Program-made: the position numbers and the translations under genes | The notes under the pieces: generated by a model | What the model saw: only the letters and a program-made list of their open reading frames with translations | What the model was told of the DNA's origin: nothing | Database searches by the model: none | Shown here: one piece after another, positions 43,506 through 52,848 of the stretch | How positions within the stretch are numbered: position 1 is the first letter of the stretch | Layout: each line of letters opens with the position of its first letter | Origin: Mucilaginibacter cryoferens | GTDB taxonomy: Bacteria; Bacteroidota; Bacteroidia; Sphingobacteriales; Sphingobacteriaceae | Assembly: GCF_014205845.1 (NCBI RefSeq) | Contig: NZ_JACHCR010000009.1 | Location: 62,001 to 126,000 of the forward strand | Length of the DNA stretch: 64,000 nucleotides | Direction of reading: 5' to 3'

Positions 43506-43543
43506 AAAAAATGCCTGCGGTAACCATATCGCAGGCATTTTTT
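43506..43543 (+). terminator. Intrinsic terminator of the 43127 gene
   Basis: A 14-bp perfect stem, 43506-43519 with 43530-43543 (AAAAAATGCCTGCG pairs with CGCAGGCATTTTTT), with a 10-base loop. Confidence 0.92.
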
Positions 43544-43625
43544 GTGTGCGATAAAGCAAAAGTGAGTGCTTGCTGATTAAAATTGTTTATTTAATTTTAT
43601 CCCAGGCTCCCCGTCGCTAATATCT

Positions 43626-44867
43626 ATGAAGAAAATATTTTTACTTCTGTTTGTAAGTTTTACTACCCTTTATGCGGGGGCGCAAACAGCCAGTCAGCAT
43701 TATCAATTGACGGGTAAAAACTACGTTGAGATCAAAAACTACTACTTGCTAAATCTGTTGCAAAATTATGCGCCTGCAAATAAGCTGGTAGGTAATGATG
43801 CTGTTTTGGTTGGCTTAGTACAGGCAAAAATTAAACAATTGAAAGATTCGCTCAGGGCCAATAAAAGTTTCGGCAGTATTATACAACCACTGAAGTTTAC
43901 CGAACAGGAAATTAAAACGGCCGGCGATAGGCTTACCGCTTTATACAAACCTGGTAATGCACTGGGCTTGCTGGTAAAAGATCACCTCATCCCTTCGGGT
44001 ACTTACCTTAAATACGATAGCCTGCCACCGGCACTGATGCTGGTGAAAGCCTGGGAACAGGATGCCAGGGCGGTTAATTATACCATTGATGTTTATGCCG
44101 GAGGTAAAAGGCCCAACTTTCCGGATGTGGATTCTATCAATTTTAATGTATACAGTAAAACCTATCCAAAGGTAATTGCCGATGGGGCTAAGGGTATCAT
44201 CAAGGTATATGGCAACAGTAAGCTTTTCTTTTTACCATCGGTAAATTATGCCCTGCATAGCCTGGATGTAAACGGCCGCAACGATGCCGGTAACGATGAA
44301 CCGCTGATACAAAAGGCCAACAAAGCAGCTTATGAACGCATTAAAGCCATCAATTGGAGCAAATATACCTACACCCTAATATTGGTGCCCGGGCAGGGGC
44401 CAGATGAGCCCGGGGTATCTATCAGTAAGGGCAGTATAGAGCGCTGCAAAATTGCCGCGCTTAAATACGCGCAGGGTTTAACTCCATTTATCATGGTATC
44501 CGGTGGCAAGGTACATCCGTTTAAAACACAGTTTGGCGAAGCCGTGGAAATGAAAAAGTTTTTGATGAATCAATTAAAGATTCCCGAAAACGCGATATTG
44601 ATAGAGCCTCAGGCCCGGCATACAACCACCAACCTGCGCAATTGCGCGCGCATTATTTTTAGGTATGGTATGCCTTTTAATAAGCCGTTTATTACGTCAA
44701 CAGATAAAATACAGAGCTATTATATCTCGTACATGGCTAAAAGATGCGAGGCCGACCTGGGCTATGTGCCATACACTCTGGGCCGGCGTTTATCAAACAC
44801 CGAGCAGGAGTTTATGCCCAATATGGCATCCTTGCAAATCAATCCTATTGAGCCGCTTGATCCATAG
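43626..44867 (+). CDS. YdcF/SanA/ElyC family (DUF218) exported protein
   Basis: 413 residues. A signal peptide (KKIFLLLFVSFTTLYAGAQ) opens the protein. The N-terminal ~230 residues are family-specific. The DUF218 domain lies at about 240-400: YTLILVPGQGPDEPGVSISK, FIMVSGGKVHPFKTQFGEAV and LIEPQARHTTTNLRNCARII, with the acidic and basic residues expected. DUF218 proteins take part in envelope polysaccharide or peptidoglycan-related processes (ElyC, SanA), but their chemistry is not known. It is larger than E. coli YdcF or ElyC because of the extra N-terminal part. Confidence 0.88.
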   Translation: MKKIFLLLFVSFTTLYAGAQTASQHYQLTGKNYVEIKNYYLLNLLQNYAPANKLVGNDAVLVGLVQAKIKQLKDSLRANKSFGSIIQPLKFTEQEIKTAGDRLTALYKPGNALGLLVKDHLIPSGTYLKYDSLPPALMLVKAWEQDARAVNYTIDVYAGGKRPNFPDVDSINFNVYSKTYPKVIADGAKGIIKVYGNSKLFFLPSVNYALHSLDVNGRNDAGNDEPLIQKANKAAYERIKAINWSKYTYTLILVPGQGPDEPGVSISKGSIERCKIAALKYAQGLTPFIMVSGGKVHPFKTQFGEAVEMKKFLMNQLKIPENAILIEPQARHTTTNLRNCARIIFRYGMPFNKPFITSTDKIQSYYISYMAKRCEADLGYVPYTLGRRLSNTEQEFMPNMASLQINPIEPLDP

Positions 44868-44884
44868 TTGGATAATTTAACAGC

Positions 44885-45865
44885 TTATTTACTGAGTACG
44901 GTATCGTACAAAACGGTTCCATCCACATTAATGGCTTTAACATTCAGCTTATTGGCGTTTACAGAAAAATACATAAAGCCATGTTCTGATGCTTCGAATT
45001 TACTGTAAGGGATGCCCTTGGTAATGCCCGTTAATTCGGACCCGGCGCCCGATATAAACTGGTGAGTATAGCCCTCTGGTTTTAAATGCTGCAAAGAATG
45101 GTCGTGGCCGGATAGATAAATATCTACTTTATTATCCTCAAAAGTTTTGGTGAACGCGGCACGCATGGTTAGGGTATCAACGTTGTTTACGCGTGGGCCA
45201 ACGGTATAATAGGGATGGTGCCCAACCACTATTTTCCACTTAACATCGGCCGGGGCATTTTTTAGAGTGGTGTTAAGCCAGTCCATTTGTTTGGCGCAAT
45301 AATCTTTGTGGCTTTCAAATAAAAACGGGTCGGTATCTATCATTACAAAAAGTACCTTGTCTTTACTCTCGCCCTTTCCAAGGGCAACTTCTTTAGAATA
45401 GTAACGGGCAGGCATGTTCCAGCGGCGGCTTATTTTACTGTAACGAATCTGCGCGTCGGGGTCGGCAAGGTAATCGTGGTTACCCAAAATAGAAAACCAA
45501 TCGCATTGTAAGGAGTGAGCGGTGTATACGTTTTCGAAGGAGTAGTGCCACAGCGGGTCGTTTTCGCTGATAACGCCTTTGGGATAAAAGTTATCGCCAA
45601 CAGATATTACAAAGTTATTGGGATGGGTAGCGGCCCATTGCCCCATTTGCCTGCCAACCTCCAGCTGGTCGTACTCGCCATTGCGGCCCCAATCGCCAAT
45701 GGCTATAAAATGCAGTGCATAATCATCACTTAAAGATGCGCTTGGCGATAGGTCATCACTTTCAAAATGGGTTACCTTATCTGCGGCTAAGGCCTCTAAA
45801 GGGCTAATGAGAGATGCACCTAAAGCGGTAAGGGTAGCATTTTTAACAAAGTCTCTGCGTTTCAT
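44885..45865 (-). CDS. Tat-exported metallophosphoesterase (purple acid phosphatase-like)
   Basis: 326 residues. MKRRDFVKNATLTALG is a twin-arginine signal. The metal-binding motifs of calcineurin-like phosphoesterases are complete: FIAIGDWG (first Asp), ISVGDNFYPKGV, ILGNHDYLADP (Asn-His-Asp), VVGHHPYYT (His) and LSGHDHSLQH (His-x-His). The order and the DWG opening resemble tartrate-resistant purple acid phosphatases. The folded enzyme is exported to the periplasm. Its substrate is a phosphomonoester or diester, unknown. Confidence 0.9.
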   Translation of the reverse strand: MKRRDFVKNATLTALGASLISPLEALAADKVTHFESDDLSPSASLSDDYALHFIAIGDWGRNGEYDQLEVGRQMGQWAATHPNNFVISVGDNFYPKGVISENDPLWHYSFENVYTAHSLQCDWFSILGNHDYLADPDAQIRYSKISRRWNMPARYYSKEVALGKGESKDKVLFVMIDTDPFLFESHKDYCAKQMDWLNTTLKNAPADVKWKIVVGHHPYYTVGPRVNNVDTLTMRAAFTKTFEDNKVDIYLSGHDHSLQHLKPEGYTHQFISGAGSELTGITKGIPYSKFEASEHGFMYFSVNANKLNVKAINVDGTVLYDTVLSK

Positions 45866-46266
45866 GTAGGGAATGGGCTTAATTTGAAACGCCTAAGATA
45901 CGTTGGCCAGGTTTGGGGTAGATTAACAGATGGTTAAGTTAGTGTTAACCGCAAGCAACATTTTTATTACCTGAAATATTTGCTCAATGCCAGTTCGTCT
46001 GAGTCAACAGTGTAGCATGGACAAGTTTCTATATTGACGGGGCCATAGAACTTGATATTTTAACCGGTGTGAAAGGTTTAGAAACGGTCTGAAAACGGAA
46101 AGTATTCATTACCGCGGCTTTAGCCCAATTATCCAGGCGACAATTAGGCCAAAGCCCGGGCAAAATAAAAGTCTTTATCTACTTCAAAAGCAAATACCAC
46201 CGCATAAAGTTTATTAAGGGGATTGCATTTTTAGTACCTCCCCAGTGATGGTGGCGAACAGGAATC
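45866..46266. other. Gene-free 401-base stretch
   Basis: No coding sequence or recognisable RNA was seen. The only pattern found is an imperfect inverted pair GGCTTTAGCC / GGCCAAAGCC around 46117-46158. The first part will include the promoter of the phosphoesterase gene. Confidence 0.35.
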
Positions 46267-48024
46267 TTAATCCATATCTACGGTAATTTTTTCACCTATC
46301 TGTTGCCTCCACATGGCGTAATACAAGCCTTTTTGCGCTATCAGATCTAAATGCCGGCCCGATTCGATGATACGGCCTTTCTCCAGTACGTAAATACAAT
46401 CGGCATGCATAATGGTCGATAGGCGGTGGGCTATCAGTATGGTGATATGATTTTCTTGTTCGGATACACTACGGATAGTTTCGGTGATCTCTTCTTCGGT
46501 GATAGAATCCAGGGATGAGGTAGCCTCATCAAATACCAGGATGTCGGGCTTGCGTAACAACGCACGGGCTATCGAGAGGCGTTGTTTCTCGCCGCCGGAT
46601 ACTTTTACGCCGCCTTCGCCAATAACAGTACTGAGGCCTTTATCGGCCCTTGCAAGTAAGGTTTGGCAGGCCGCACGCTGCAATACGTGCATACATTCCT
46701 CGTCTGTTGCACCCGGGCGAACAAATAACAGGTTTTCGCGAATGGTGCCGGAGAACAGTTGGGTATCCTGGGTTACAAAACCTATTTTTTCGCGCAGCTG
46801 ATCAAGATCTATCTCCTTGCTTAAAATATTATTGTACAAAACATCACCTTCCAACGGCTGGTACAAGCCAACAAGCAGTTTTACCAATGTAGTTTTACCA
46901 GAACCCGACGGACCAACAAAGGCGATAGTTTCGCCGGTATTAGTTTCAAAGTTAATATGATTGAGCGCGTTACGGTTGGCTGTTAAATGCTTAAAGGTAA
47001 CATTGCTAAAAGTTAAGGTGTTTACCTTATCAACCATTACCGGTTTCTCAGGCTTTTTATCAATAGGCGTACTTAGGATGCCTTTAAAATTACCCAATGA
47101 CACCTCGGCCTCGCGCCACGAAAGTATAACATTGCCCAGCTCCTGCAGGGGGTTAAATAAAAAGAAAGAGTAGAAAAAAAAGCTAAAATATTGCCCAGGC
47201 GAAATTGTTCCCTTAAAAATAAGCAGTAGCAATACAACCACCATTACATTGCGCACAAAGTTTACTGTTGTACCCTGTACAAAGCTCATACTGCGCACAT
47301 ACTTTACCTTTTTAAGCTCCAGATCTAATATCTTGTATGTGGTATTATTAAGTCGTTCAATTTCCTGCTTAACAAGTCCCAAACTTTTTACCAACTCAAT
47401 ATTCCTTAACGATTCGGTAGTTGAACCGGCCAGGGCTGTGGTTTCTGATACGATACGTTTTTGAATAGTTTTTATTTTACGGCTCATGGCCATGCTCACA
47501 AAAGTGATCACGGGAATAGCAGCAAAATACACCAGTGTTACTTTATAGCTGACACTTACCGAGTAAACAATAACAAATACCATCCCAATAAGGGATACAA
47601 ATAATATGCTGATGAAGGCGGTGATAAACTTTTCGCAATCCAACCGCACCTTTTGCAAAATGCCAAGAGTTTCGCCGCTGCGCTGATCTTCAAATACCTG
47701 GTATGGTAATTCCAGCGAGTGCTTTAAGCCATCGGCATACATTTCGGCACCTACCTTTTGGGTAATGATATTGGTAAAATAATCCTGAAAGTTTTTTGCT
47801 ACACGTGATACCATAGCTACACCAATGGCAAAGCCTACCAGCTTTAAAACATTAGCCAGATATTGGGCATACTGCAATTTATCGCGTTTTTCAATCACCC
47901 CATCAACTATACGGCCGGTGATATATGGCTCGAGTAGCGAGAATCCAATATTCATGGCTGCCAGAAATAGCGCCATCACCACTATCCAGCGGTGTTTTTT
48001 TAAGTAAGAAAGTAATATATTCAT
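46267..48024 (-). CDS. ABC exporter half-transporter (fused permease and ATPase)
   Basis: 585 residues. The N-terminal ~310 residues contain six membrane helices, and the C-terminal ATPase has Walker A GPSGSGKTTLVKLL (about residue 373), the signature VSGGEKQRLSIARALL (about 480) and Walker B ILVFDEATSSLD (about 507). The layout is that of MsbA/LmrA-type exporters, which act as dimers in the inner membrane; lipids, drugs or peptides are common substrates. It lies downstream of frr on the same strand, but a terminator stands only about 20 bases before its start, so its promoter is unclear. Confidence 0.93.
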   Translation of the reverse strand: MNILLSYLKKHRWIVVMALFLAAMNIGFSLLEPYITGRIVDGVIEKRDKLQYAQYLANVLKLVGFAIGVAMVSRVAKNFQDYFTNIITQKVGAEMYADGLKHSLELPYQVFEDQRSGETLGILQKVRLDCEKFITAFISILFVSLIGMVFVIVYSVSVSYKVTLVYFAAIPVITFVSMAMSRKIKTIQKRIVSETTALAGSTTESLRNIELVKSLGLVKQEIERLNNTTYKILDLELKKVKYVRSMSFVQGTTVNFVRNVMVVVLLLLIFKGTISPGQYFSFFFYSFFLFNPLQELGNVILSWREAEVSLGNFKGILSTPIDKKPEKPVMVDKVNTLTFSNVTFKHLTANRNALNHINFETNTGETIAFVGPSGSGKTTLVKLLVGLYQPLEGDVLYNNILSKEIDLDQLREKIGFVTQDTQLFSGTIRENLLFVRPGATDEECMHVLQRAACQTLLARADKGLSTVIGEGGVKVSGGEKQRLSIARALLRKPDILVFDEATSSLDSITEEEITETIRSVSEQENHITILIAHRLSTIMHADCIYVLEKGRIIESGRHLDLIAQKGLYYAMWRQQIGEKITVDMD

Positions 48025-48044
48025 GTTTCAGTAGCAAAAATAAA

Positions 48045-48077
48045 AAAAGGGAATGGCTAAGTAGCTCATTCCCTTTT
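48045..48077 (-). terminator. Intrinsic terminator of frr
   Basis: On the minus strand, AAAAGGGAATG pairs with CATTCCCTTTT (plus-strand coordinates 48067-48077 and 48045-48055), followed by a U-run. It lies between the frr stop (48098) and the start of the ABC gene (48024). Confidence 0.88.
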
Positions 48078-48097
48078 AATTTGACATAAGGTTAATA

Positions 48098-48661
48098 TTA
48101 AACCGTCATGATATCTTTTTCTTTGGCATCAGAAAGCTGATCAACCTTGATGATATAAGCATCTGTCAGTTTTTGAACTTCAGCCTCGCCTACTTTTATC
48201 TCATCTTCAGAAACACCTTCCGATTTTAATTTCTTGATTTTTTCGTTGGCATCTTTACGAATGTTACGGATAGCTATTTTACCTGTTTCGGCCTCGCCTT
48301 TGGCTTTCTTAACCAGATCTCGGCGACGCTCTTCTGTTAAAGGCGGCACGTTAATGCGGATAATGATACCGTCGTTTTGAGGGTTAACACCCAGGTTGGC
48401 TGCTATAATTGCTTTTTCGATAGGAGCAAGTAACGATTTTTCCCAGGGTTGTATAATAATGGTGCGGGCATCTGGCGTGTTTACGCTACCAACCTGGCTT
48501 AAAGGGGTTGGGGTACCGTAATAATCAACCGTAACGTCATCAAGCATTGATGGGCTTGCTTTACCGGCACGTATTTTATTTAATTCGTTATCGGCATGCT
48601 CAATGGCTCTGTCCATGGATGCCTTTGCATCAGTAACTTGTTTTTTAATGAGTTCGCTCAT
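48098..48661 (-). CDS. frr: Ribosome recycling factor
   Basis: 187 residues, standard length. MSELIKKQVTDAKASMDRAI is the usual opening, and NKIRAGKASPSMLDDVTVDY, PWEKSLLAPIEKAI and NDGIIIRINVPPLTEERRRD are all conserved. It acts with EF-G to release ribosomal subunits after termination. A -7-like box (TATTTTTG on the minus strand, 48678-48685) lies close to the start. No other translation gene is adjacent here (pyrH, its common neighbour, is absent). Confidence 0.97.
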   Translation of the reverse strand: MSELIKKQVTDAKASMDRAIEHADNELNKIRAGKASPSMLDDVTVDYYGTPTPLSQVGSVNTPDARTIIIQPWEKSLLAPIEKAIIAANLGVNPQNDGIIIRINVPPLTEERRRDLVKKAKGEAETGKIAIRNIRKDANEKIKKLKSEGVSEDEIKVGEAEVQKLTDAYIIKVDQLSDAKEKDIMTV

Positions 48662-48857
48662 CGGTTTAAATTTTTCACAAAAATAATAAAATCTACCATT
48701 TTATCGCAGGCCGATATGGTTTATCGTAGCGCTCTGGTAAAGGCTCGCGATTTAACGTAAAATTGGGCCGGATGTTTTTTGTAACAAATGTTAAATAACC
48801 TTTTTTAACATTTTTAATGCTCATTTGTATTTACCTTAGTGTAAACCTGTTACAGCT

Positions 48858-49229
48858 ATGAAAAGAGCACTGTTAATCATCTTACTGGGCACCTGTGTAA
48901 GCCAGTTAAAGGCGCAAATATCACTTACTCCATTCTTTAGCAATAAAATTACCTGGCGCCCAACTTTAAAGCCTAAAGCTACCAACGATTTGTTTACCCA
49001 CACCACAGTAGTGCCGCAAGTAAGCACGCCACTATTAAATAATTTGGAAGATGGCATAAAAAGGGTACCCGATGCCCGCTCGATGCGTTACCTGATGCCT
49101 ATAGCCAAAGTAAGCAACAACGATAAAATGCCGATTGTAAAAACTGATGAACCAGGTATACATTATACGATGTTGATAAAAGGTTATGGATCGGCACGGT
49201 TAGATAGTTTGGCAAATTCGACACCGTGA
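48858..49229 (+). CDS. Small exported protein of unknown function
   Basis: 123 residues. A signal peptide MKRALLIILLGTCVSQLKAQ is clear, with cleavage after KAQ. The mature ~100 residues have no recognisable domain; SMRYLMPIAKVSNNDKMPIV is the most regular stretch. No Cys suggests a lipoprotein. It stands alone, followed by copy D of the dispersed repeat. Function unknown. Confidence 0.75.
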   Translation: MKRALLIILLGTCVSQLKAQISLTPFFSNKITWRPTLKPKATNDLFTHTTVVPQVSTPLLNNLEDGIKRVPDARSMRYLMPIAKVSNNDKMPIVKTDEPGIHYTMLIKGYGSARLDSLANSTP

Positions 49230-49248
49230 ACGTTTGAACGCCGGATAA

Positions 49249-49310
49249 GACTCACCCGACATCGCTACGCTCGTCACCCTCTCTCTTCTGCTTCGCAGGA
49301 AAGAGGGAGT
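49249..49310. repeat. Dispersed intergenic hairpin repeat, copy D
   Basis: It reads GACTCACCC, then ATCGCTACGCTCGTC, then CCCTCTCTCTTCTGCTTCGC and GGAAAGAGGGAG. The order CTCACCC, GCTACGC, hairpin with CCCTCT arms equals copies A and B. It lies in the 177-base gap between convergent genes. Confidence 0.7.
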
Positions 49311-49406
49311 TGCCTGACTTATTATATAACCGAAAAATAAAAAAATGTTCAAACCCATCTATTCGCTGAGCCTTTGCCAATATGCTATACACCTTTGCTG
49401 TCAAAC

Positions 49407-50225
49407 CTACCCTTCAACTACCAACTCCGCTTTTTTAGCTATTACAGCCACACGCCGTTTTTCAACCACCTCGTTAAAGCTTTTCTCATAATCGGGATGG
49501 TTGGTCCCCATCAACCTGTCCCAGATGTTAAAATACAGGCCGTAATTGCATTTAACCAGGCGGTGATGCATATTGTGATGGGTTGATGTATTATGCCATT
49601 TAAACAGCTTATTACTTGCAAAACCCCTGGGAAAAAGCTCAAACCCCAGATGCCCGGTTACATTAAGCAGTAATGAATACAATGAAAATATAGTTAAAGC
49701 AGTGCCATGATATGGAATGGTAAAGGCTATCAACGGCACTATCCCTATTTCAATAATCGCCTCCAGCGGGTGAAAGGCATAAGCCGCGAAGGGGGTGGGG
49801 TTTGTTGACAGGTGGTGTGTTTTGTGTGCCAGCTTAAACAATGGCTTCCAGTGCATGGCACGATGCGTCCAGTAAAAATAGGTGTCGTGCATAAATATCA
49901 TCAGCACAATACTAAAGATGTAGTAGCCGTAACCTTTATCGCTAACATTTGGGTAGATACGTGTTAAACCGGCCTTGCTTGCGTAAATAACGCCCATAAT
50001 AACCAGTCCGAAAATGATAATGGTAACAAAGGAGTTAACGATCTCGCGAATCACATGCTTATTTTCGGGATAGCGCTGCTGAATTTTGGCCCGCCAGATG
50101 GCTTTGTTCTTCCATGCATAAAATACAAGGTAAAACGAGCCGGCAAACAACAAATAGCGTAAAGCCAGCCGAAGTAAAACATTGGCCATGGTGATAACCT
50201 GATCTATATGGAAGCCTTTAAGCAT
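49407..50225 (-). CDS. Sterol desaturase / fatty-acid hydroxylase superfamily membrane protein
   Basis: 272 residues with four or so membrane helices. The three His clusters of the superfamily are all present: HDTYFYWTHRAMHW, HKTHHLS and HNTSTHHNMHH. They bind a di-iron centre. These enzymes hydroxylate or desaturate hydrophobic substrates such as fatty acids, sterols or carotenoids. The substrate here is unknown. A second in-frame Met near residue 13 is an alternative start. It is next to cdaA on the same strand, 42 bases away, but with no functional link known. Confidence 0.9.
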   Translation of the reverse strand: MLKGFHIDQVITMANVLLRLALRYLLFAGSFYLVFYAWKNKAIWRAKIQQRYPENKHVIREIVNSFVTIIIFGLVIMGVIYASKAGLTRIYPNVSDKGYGYYIFSIVLMIFMHDTYFYWTHRAMHWKPLFKLAHKTHHLSTNPTPFAAYAFHPLEAIIEIGIVPLIAFTIPYHGTALTIFSLYSLLLNVTGHLGFELFPRGFASNKLFKWHNTSTHHNMHHRLVKCNYGLYFNIWDRLMGTNHPDYEKSFNEVVEKRRVAVIAKKAELVVEG

Positions 50226-50267
50226 GTTTATAAAACGCTTAGTACCTAAAGGTCAATATAATTACAA

Positions 50268-51059
50268 TCAAAAATCCTTATTTAGCAATTTTTCCAGTTC
50301 GGCAAAGCTGATATTCATTTTTACGCGGCCCTGTTTGGCATAAGAGATCTCGCCGGTTTCTTCGGATATGATGATGGCTGTTGCCTCGTTAGCCTCGGTT
50401 ACACCAATACCTGCACGGTGCCGTAAGCCAAACTGCGCCGGCAGGTCGGTTTTTTCGGTAAGGGGTAAAATACAGCTTGCCGATTTAATTTTATTTTCGG
50501 CAATTACCACCGCTCCATCATGCAGCGGACTTGTTTTTTGAAAAATACTTTCCAGTAACCGTTTGCTGATCTTGGCTTCTACCACCTCGCAGCTGTTTTG
50601 GTAAAACTGCTCATCGTAATACTTGGCAAAAACAATGAGTGCACCGGTTTTGGTTTGTTTCATGCTTTTGCAGGCATCAATAATGGGCTTAATGCGGGCG
50701 TAGTTGTTTTTCTCCACCTCTTTTTTGCCAAAAAAGTATTGCCACCAGGCCTTGTTGCGCTGCAGCGATGCATTTTTACCCACCAGCAGCAAAAAACGCC
50801 TTACTTCTTGCTGAAAAACCACAATTACGGCAATGATGCCCACATCTACAAACTTGCCCAGTATAGCAGTAAGCAGCTTCATGTGCAGCTGGTTTACTAT
50901 AAAGTTCATGGCAAATATTACCGCGAAACCAATAAAAATATTGGCAGCTATAGTACCTCTTATTAAGTTATAAAGCTGGTAAATGATAAAGGCAACCAAT
51001 ACCACATCCAGGATATCGAAAATGGTGATTTTTGGAAAATTGAGGAAAAAGGAATGCAT
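50268..51059 (-). CDS. cdaA: Diadenylate cyclase, CdaA/DisA-N type
   Basis: 263 residues. Three hydrophobic helices at the N-terminus (about 1-75) anchor the protein. The DAC domain has SPLHDGAVVIAENKI (DGA motif, about residue 180) and FGLRHRAGIGVTE (RHR motif, about 210). It makes cyclic di-AMP from two ATP, a messenger controlling osmotic and cell-wall balance. CdaA is usually next to cdaR/glmM in Firmicutes; that is not the case here, as is usual in Bacteroidota. Confidence 0.95.
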   Translation of the reverse strand: MHSFFLNFPKITIFDILDVVLVAFIIYQLYNLIRGTIAANIFIGFAVIFAMNFIVNQLHMKLLTAILGKFVDVGIIAVIVVFQQEVRRFLLLVGKNASLQRNKAWWQYFFGKKEVEKNNYARIKPIIDACKSMKQTKTGALIVFAKYYDEQFYQNSCEVVEAKISKRLLESIFQKTSPLHDGAVVIAENKIKSASCILPLTEKTDLPAQFGLRHRAGIGVTEANEATAIIISEETGEISYAKQGRVKMNISFAELEKLLNKDF

Positions 51060-51124
51060 TTACGAAGTTAACAAGTTTAGTGATTTAAAAAACGCTTATG
51101 CATTACATTGACATTTGGCGGATA

Positions 51125-51613
51125 TTATTTACCGGCAATATACGGTCCGCCGGGTACTCCCCAGCCCCATTGCGGCATTGGCGCTTCCATAGCCTCTGTT
51201 GCTTCATCTGTTTTTGAATTGATAACCGCAATACGGGTGCCCCATTCCAGGTATGCCAAAAATGCCGACCTAAATTCGGGATCATCTGGCAGTAACAACT
51301 CATCGGCAGTTTGCAGCAACAATTCCATCCAGCGTTTGCGGTGCGCTTCGGTAAGGTGTTTTTGCAGATGCTTACTGATCATTGTAAAGTGGTTGCCCTC
51401 TTCTTCGCTGTAGGTTTTCGGTCCGCCCAAAACCTCGGCCACAAAATGGGCTACATGCAGCCTGTGTTGGGGCGACATATGTTTAAATACAGGCTCCAGC
51501 AGTTCATCGGCCAGCACTTTATCATAAAACTTATCAAAAAGTTTCACAAAAGCCGGCATTCCGCCTGCCCATTCAAAAAGAGAAGGGATCTGAGGTTTAT
51601 CGATATCGGGCAT
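51125..51613 (-). CDS. Truncated haemoglobin (group II-like)
   Basis: 162 residues. The globin fold is seen in PAFVKLFDKFYDKVLADELL, FKHMSPQHRLHVAHFVAEVL and TEAHRKRWMELLLQTADE; Trp in the last segment is the group II G8 Trp, and the His-rich HRLHVAHF region should hold the proximal His. The C-terminal ~30 residues, beyond the globin fold, end in MPQWGWGVPGGPY, which is unusual and rich in Trp/Gly/Pro. Globins of this group bind O2 or NO; the physiological role is not known here. It lies between cdaA and the polyprenyl synthase. Confidence 0.88.
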   Translation of the reverse strand: MPDIDKPQIPSLFEWAGGMPAFVKLFDKFYDKVLADELLEPVFKHMSPQHRLHVAHFVAEVLGGPKTYSEEEGNHFTMISKHLQKHLTEAHRKRWMELLLQTADELLLPDDPEFRSAFLAYLEWGTRIAVINSKTDEATEAMEAPMPQWGWGVPGGPYIAGK

Positions 51614-51694
51614 TATGTTAATTGTTTGATTTTAATAAAGATAAGCTTCATCAAACAACATGCCCAATAAATTAAAGTGATTAATGCCGACTCG

Positions 51695-52666
51695 CTATTT
51701 ATTACGCTCGGTAGTAAAACGTACCAGTTGCTCCAAAGCTCTATGCGAGGCGCTGGCGGGGAAGGTATCTAAAATGGCAAAAGCTTCGTCCTGAAATTTT
51801 TTCATCTGGGTTTCGGCATATTGGAGACCGCCGGTTTCATTTACAAACTTAATGATCTGTGCTATTTTGGCAGCATCGTCGTTATGGTTTTTTACCAGGT
51901 TAATTATCCGTTTCTTTTCGGATGGGGTTGTGTTGGCCAGTGAGTAGATGAGTGGCAGCGTAACTTTCTTTTCTTTAATATCGATACCTAATGGTTTGCC
52001 CACATCGTCGGTGCCAAAATCAAACATATCATCCTTGATTTGGAAAGCGATACCAATTTTTTCGCCAAAGAGGCGCATTTTCTCTACCACCTCGTCGCTT
52101 GCACCGGCTGATGAAGCCCCACATGCACAGCACGACGCAATGAGTGATGCCGTTTTCTGGCGGATAACCTCGTAATAAACAGGTTCGCCAATATCCATAC
52201 GGCGCACCTTTTCTATCTGCATCAGTTCGCCCTCGCTCATTTGCTTCACAGCATCTGATACAATGCGCAGTAACTGAAAATCGTTATTTTCGATAGAAAG
52301 CAACAGGCCCTTGGATAGCAGGTAATCGCCAACCAAAACAGCTATCTTATTTTTCCATAAAGCATTGATAGAGAAAAAGCCACGGCGCTGGTAGGAGTTA
52401 TCAACCACATCATCGTGCACCAGCGAAGCTGTATGTAATAGCTCAACTAAAGCGGCACCTCTATGAGTAGATTCGTTGATGCCTCCACAGATCTGCGCAG
52501 CAAAAAAAACAAACATGGGCCGTATCTGCTTGCCTTTACGCTTAACAATATAATGGGTTATCCGATCGAGCAATGGCACAGAGCTTTGCATAGAAGATTT
52601 GAACTTCTCCTCAAACGCATCAATATCGGCAGCGATAGGTTTCTTAATGTCGTTGATGCTCAGCAT
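51695..52666 (-). CDS. Polyprenyl (long-chain isoprenyl) diphosphate synthase
   Basis: 323 residues, the usual length. The first aspartate-rich motif, SLVHDDVVDNSYQRRG, is at about residue 85 (DDxxD), and the second, FQIKDDMFDFGTD, at about 215. KMRLFGEKIGIAFQIKDDMF and the RGFFSINALW segment are typical of trans-prenyltransferases. The enzyme adds isopentenyl units to allylic diphosphates to make the side chain of menaquinone or similar. Product length cannot be decided reliably from the sequence alone. A minus-strand -7-like box, TATGTTTG, is at 52718-52725. Confidence 0.92.
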   Translation of the reverse strand: MLSINDIKKPIAADIDAFEEKFKSSMQSSVPLLDRITHYIVKRKGKQIRPMFVFFAAQICGGINESTHRGAALVELLHTASLVHDDVVDNSYQRRGFFSINALWKNKIAVLVGDYLLSKGLLLSIENNDFQLLRIVSDAVKQMSEGELMQIEKVRRMDIGEPVYYEVIRQKTASLIASCCACGASSAGASDEVVEKMRLFGEKIGIAFQIKDDMFDFGTDDVGKPLGIDIKEKKVTLPLIYSLANTTPSEKKRIINLVKNHNDDAAKIAQIIKFVNETGGLQYAETQMKKFQDEAFAILDTFPASASHRALEQLVRFTTERNK

Positions 52667-52848
52667 TTAAACTAAACAAGCTTTTAGGGTGTAAAACTGC
52701 CTTGTGGCAATATGAGGCAAACATAAGCTAAAATTATTTATCTGCATTGGTGCCGTTTATTTTTTACTTAAATTAAACCATCAATCATAATTATTGTCAA
52801 TACTAACAAATGCCATATTTTGGAAGTTGAGTTAAAGTTTTTGTGAGG

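Noticed and set aside
45866..46266. Short plus-strand frame reading SFYIDGAIELDILTGVKG in the 401-base gap
   Set aside because: It is bounded by stops, has no start codon, and resembles nothing I know; probably chance.
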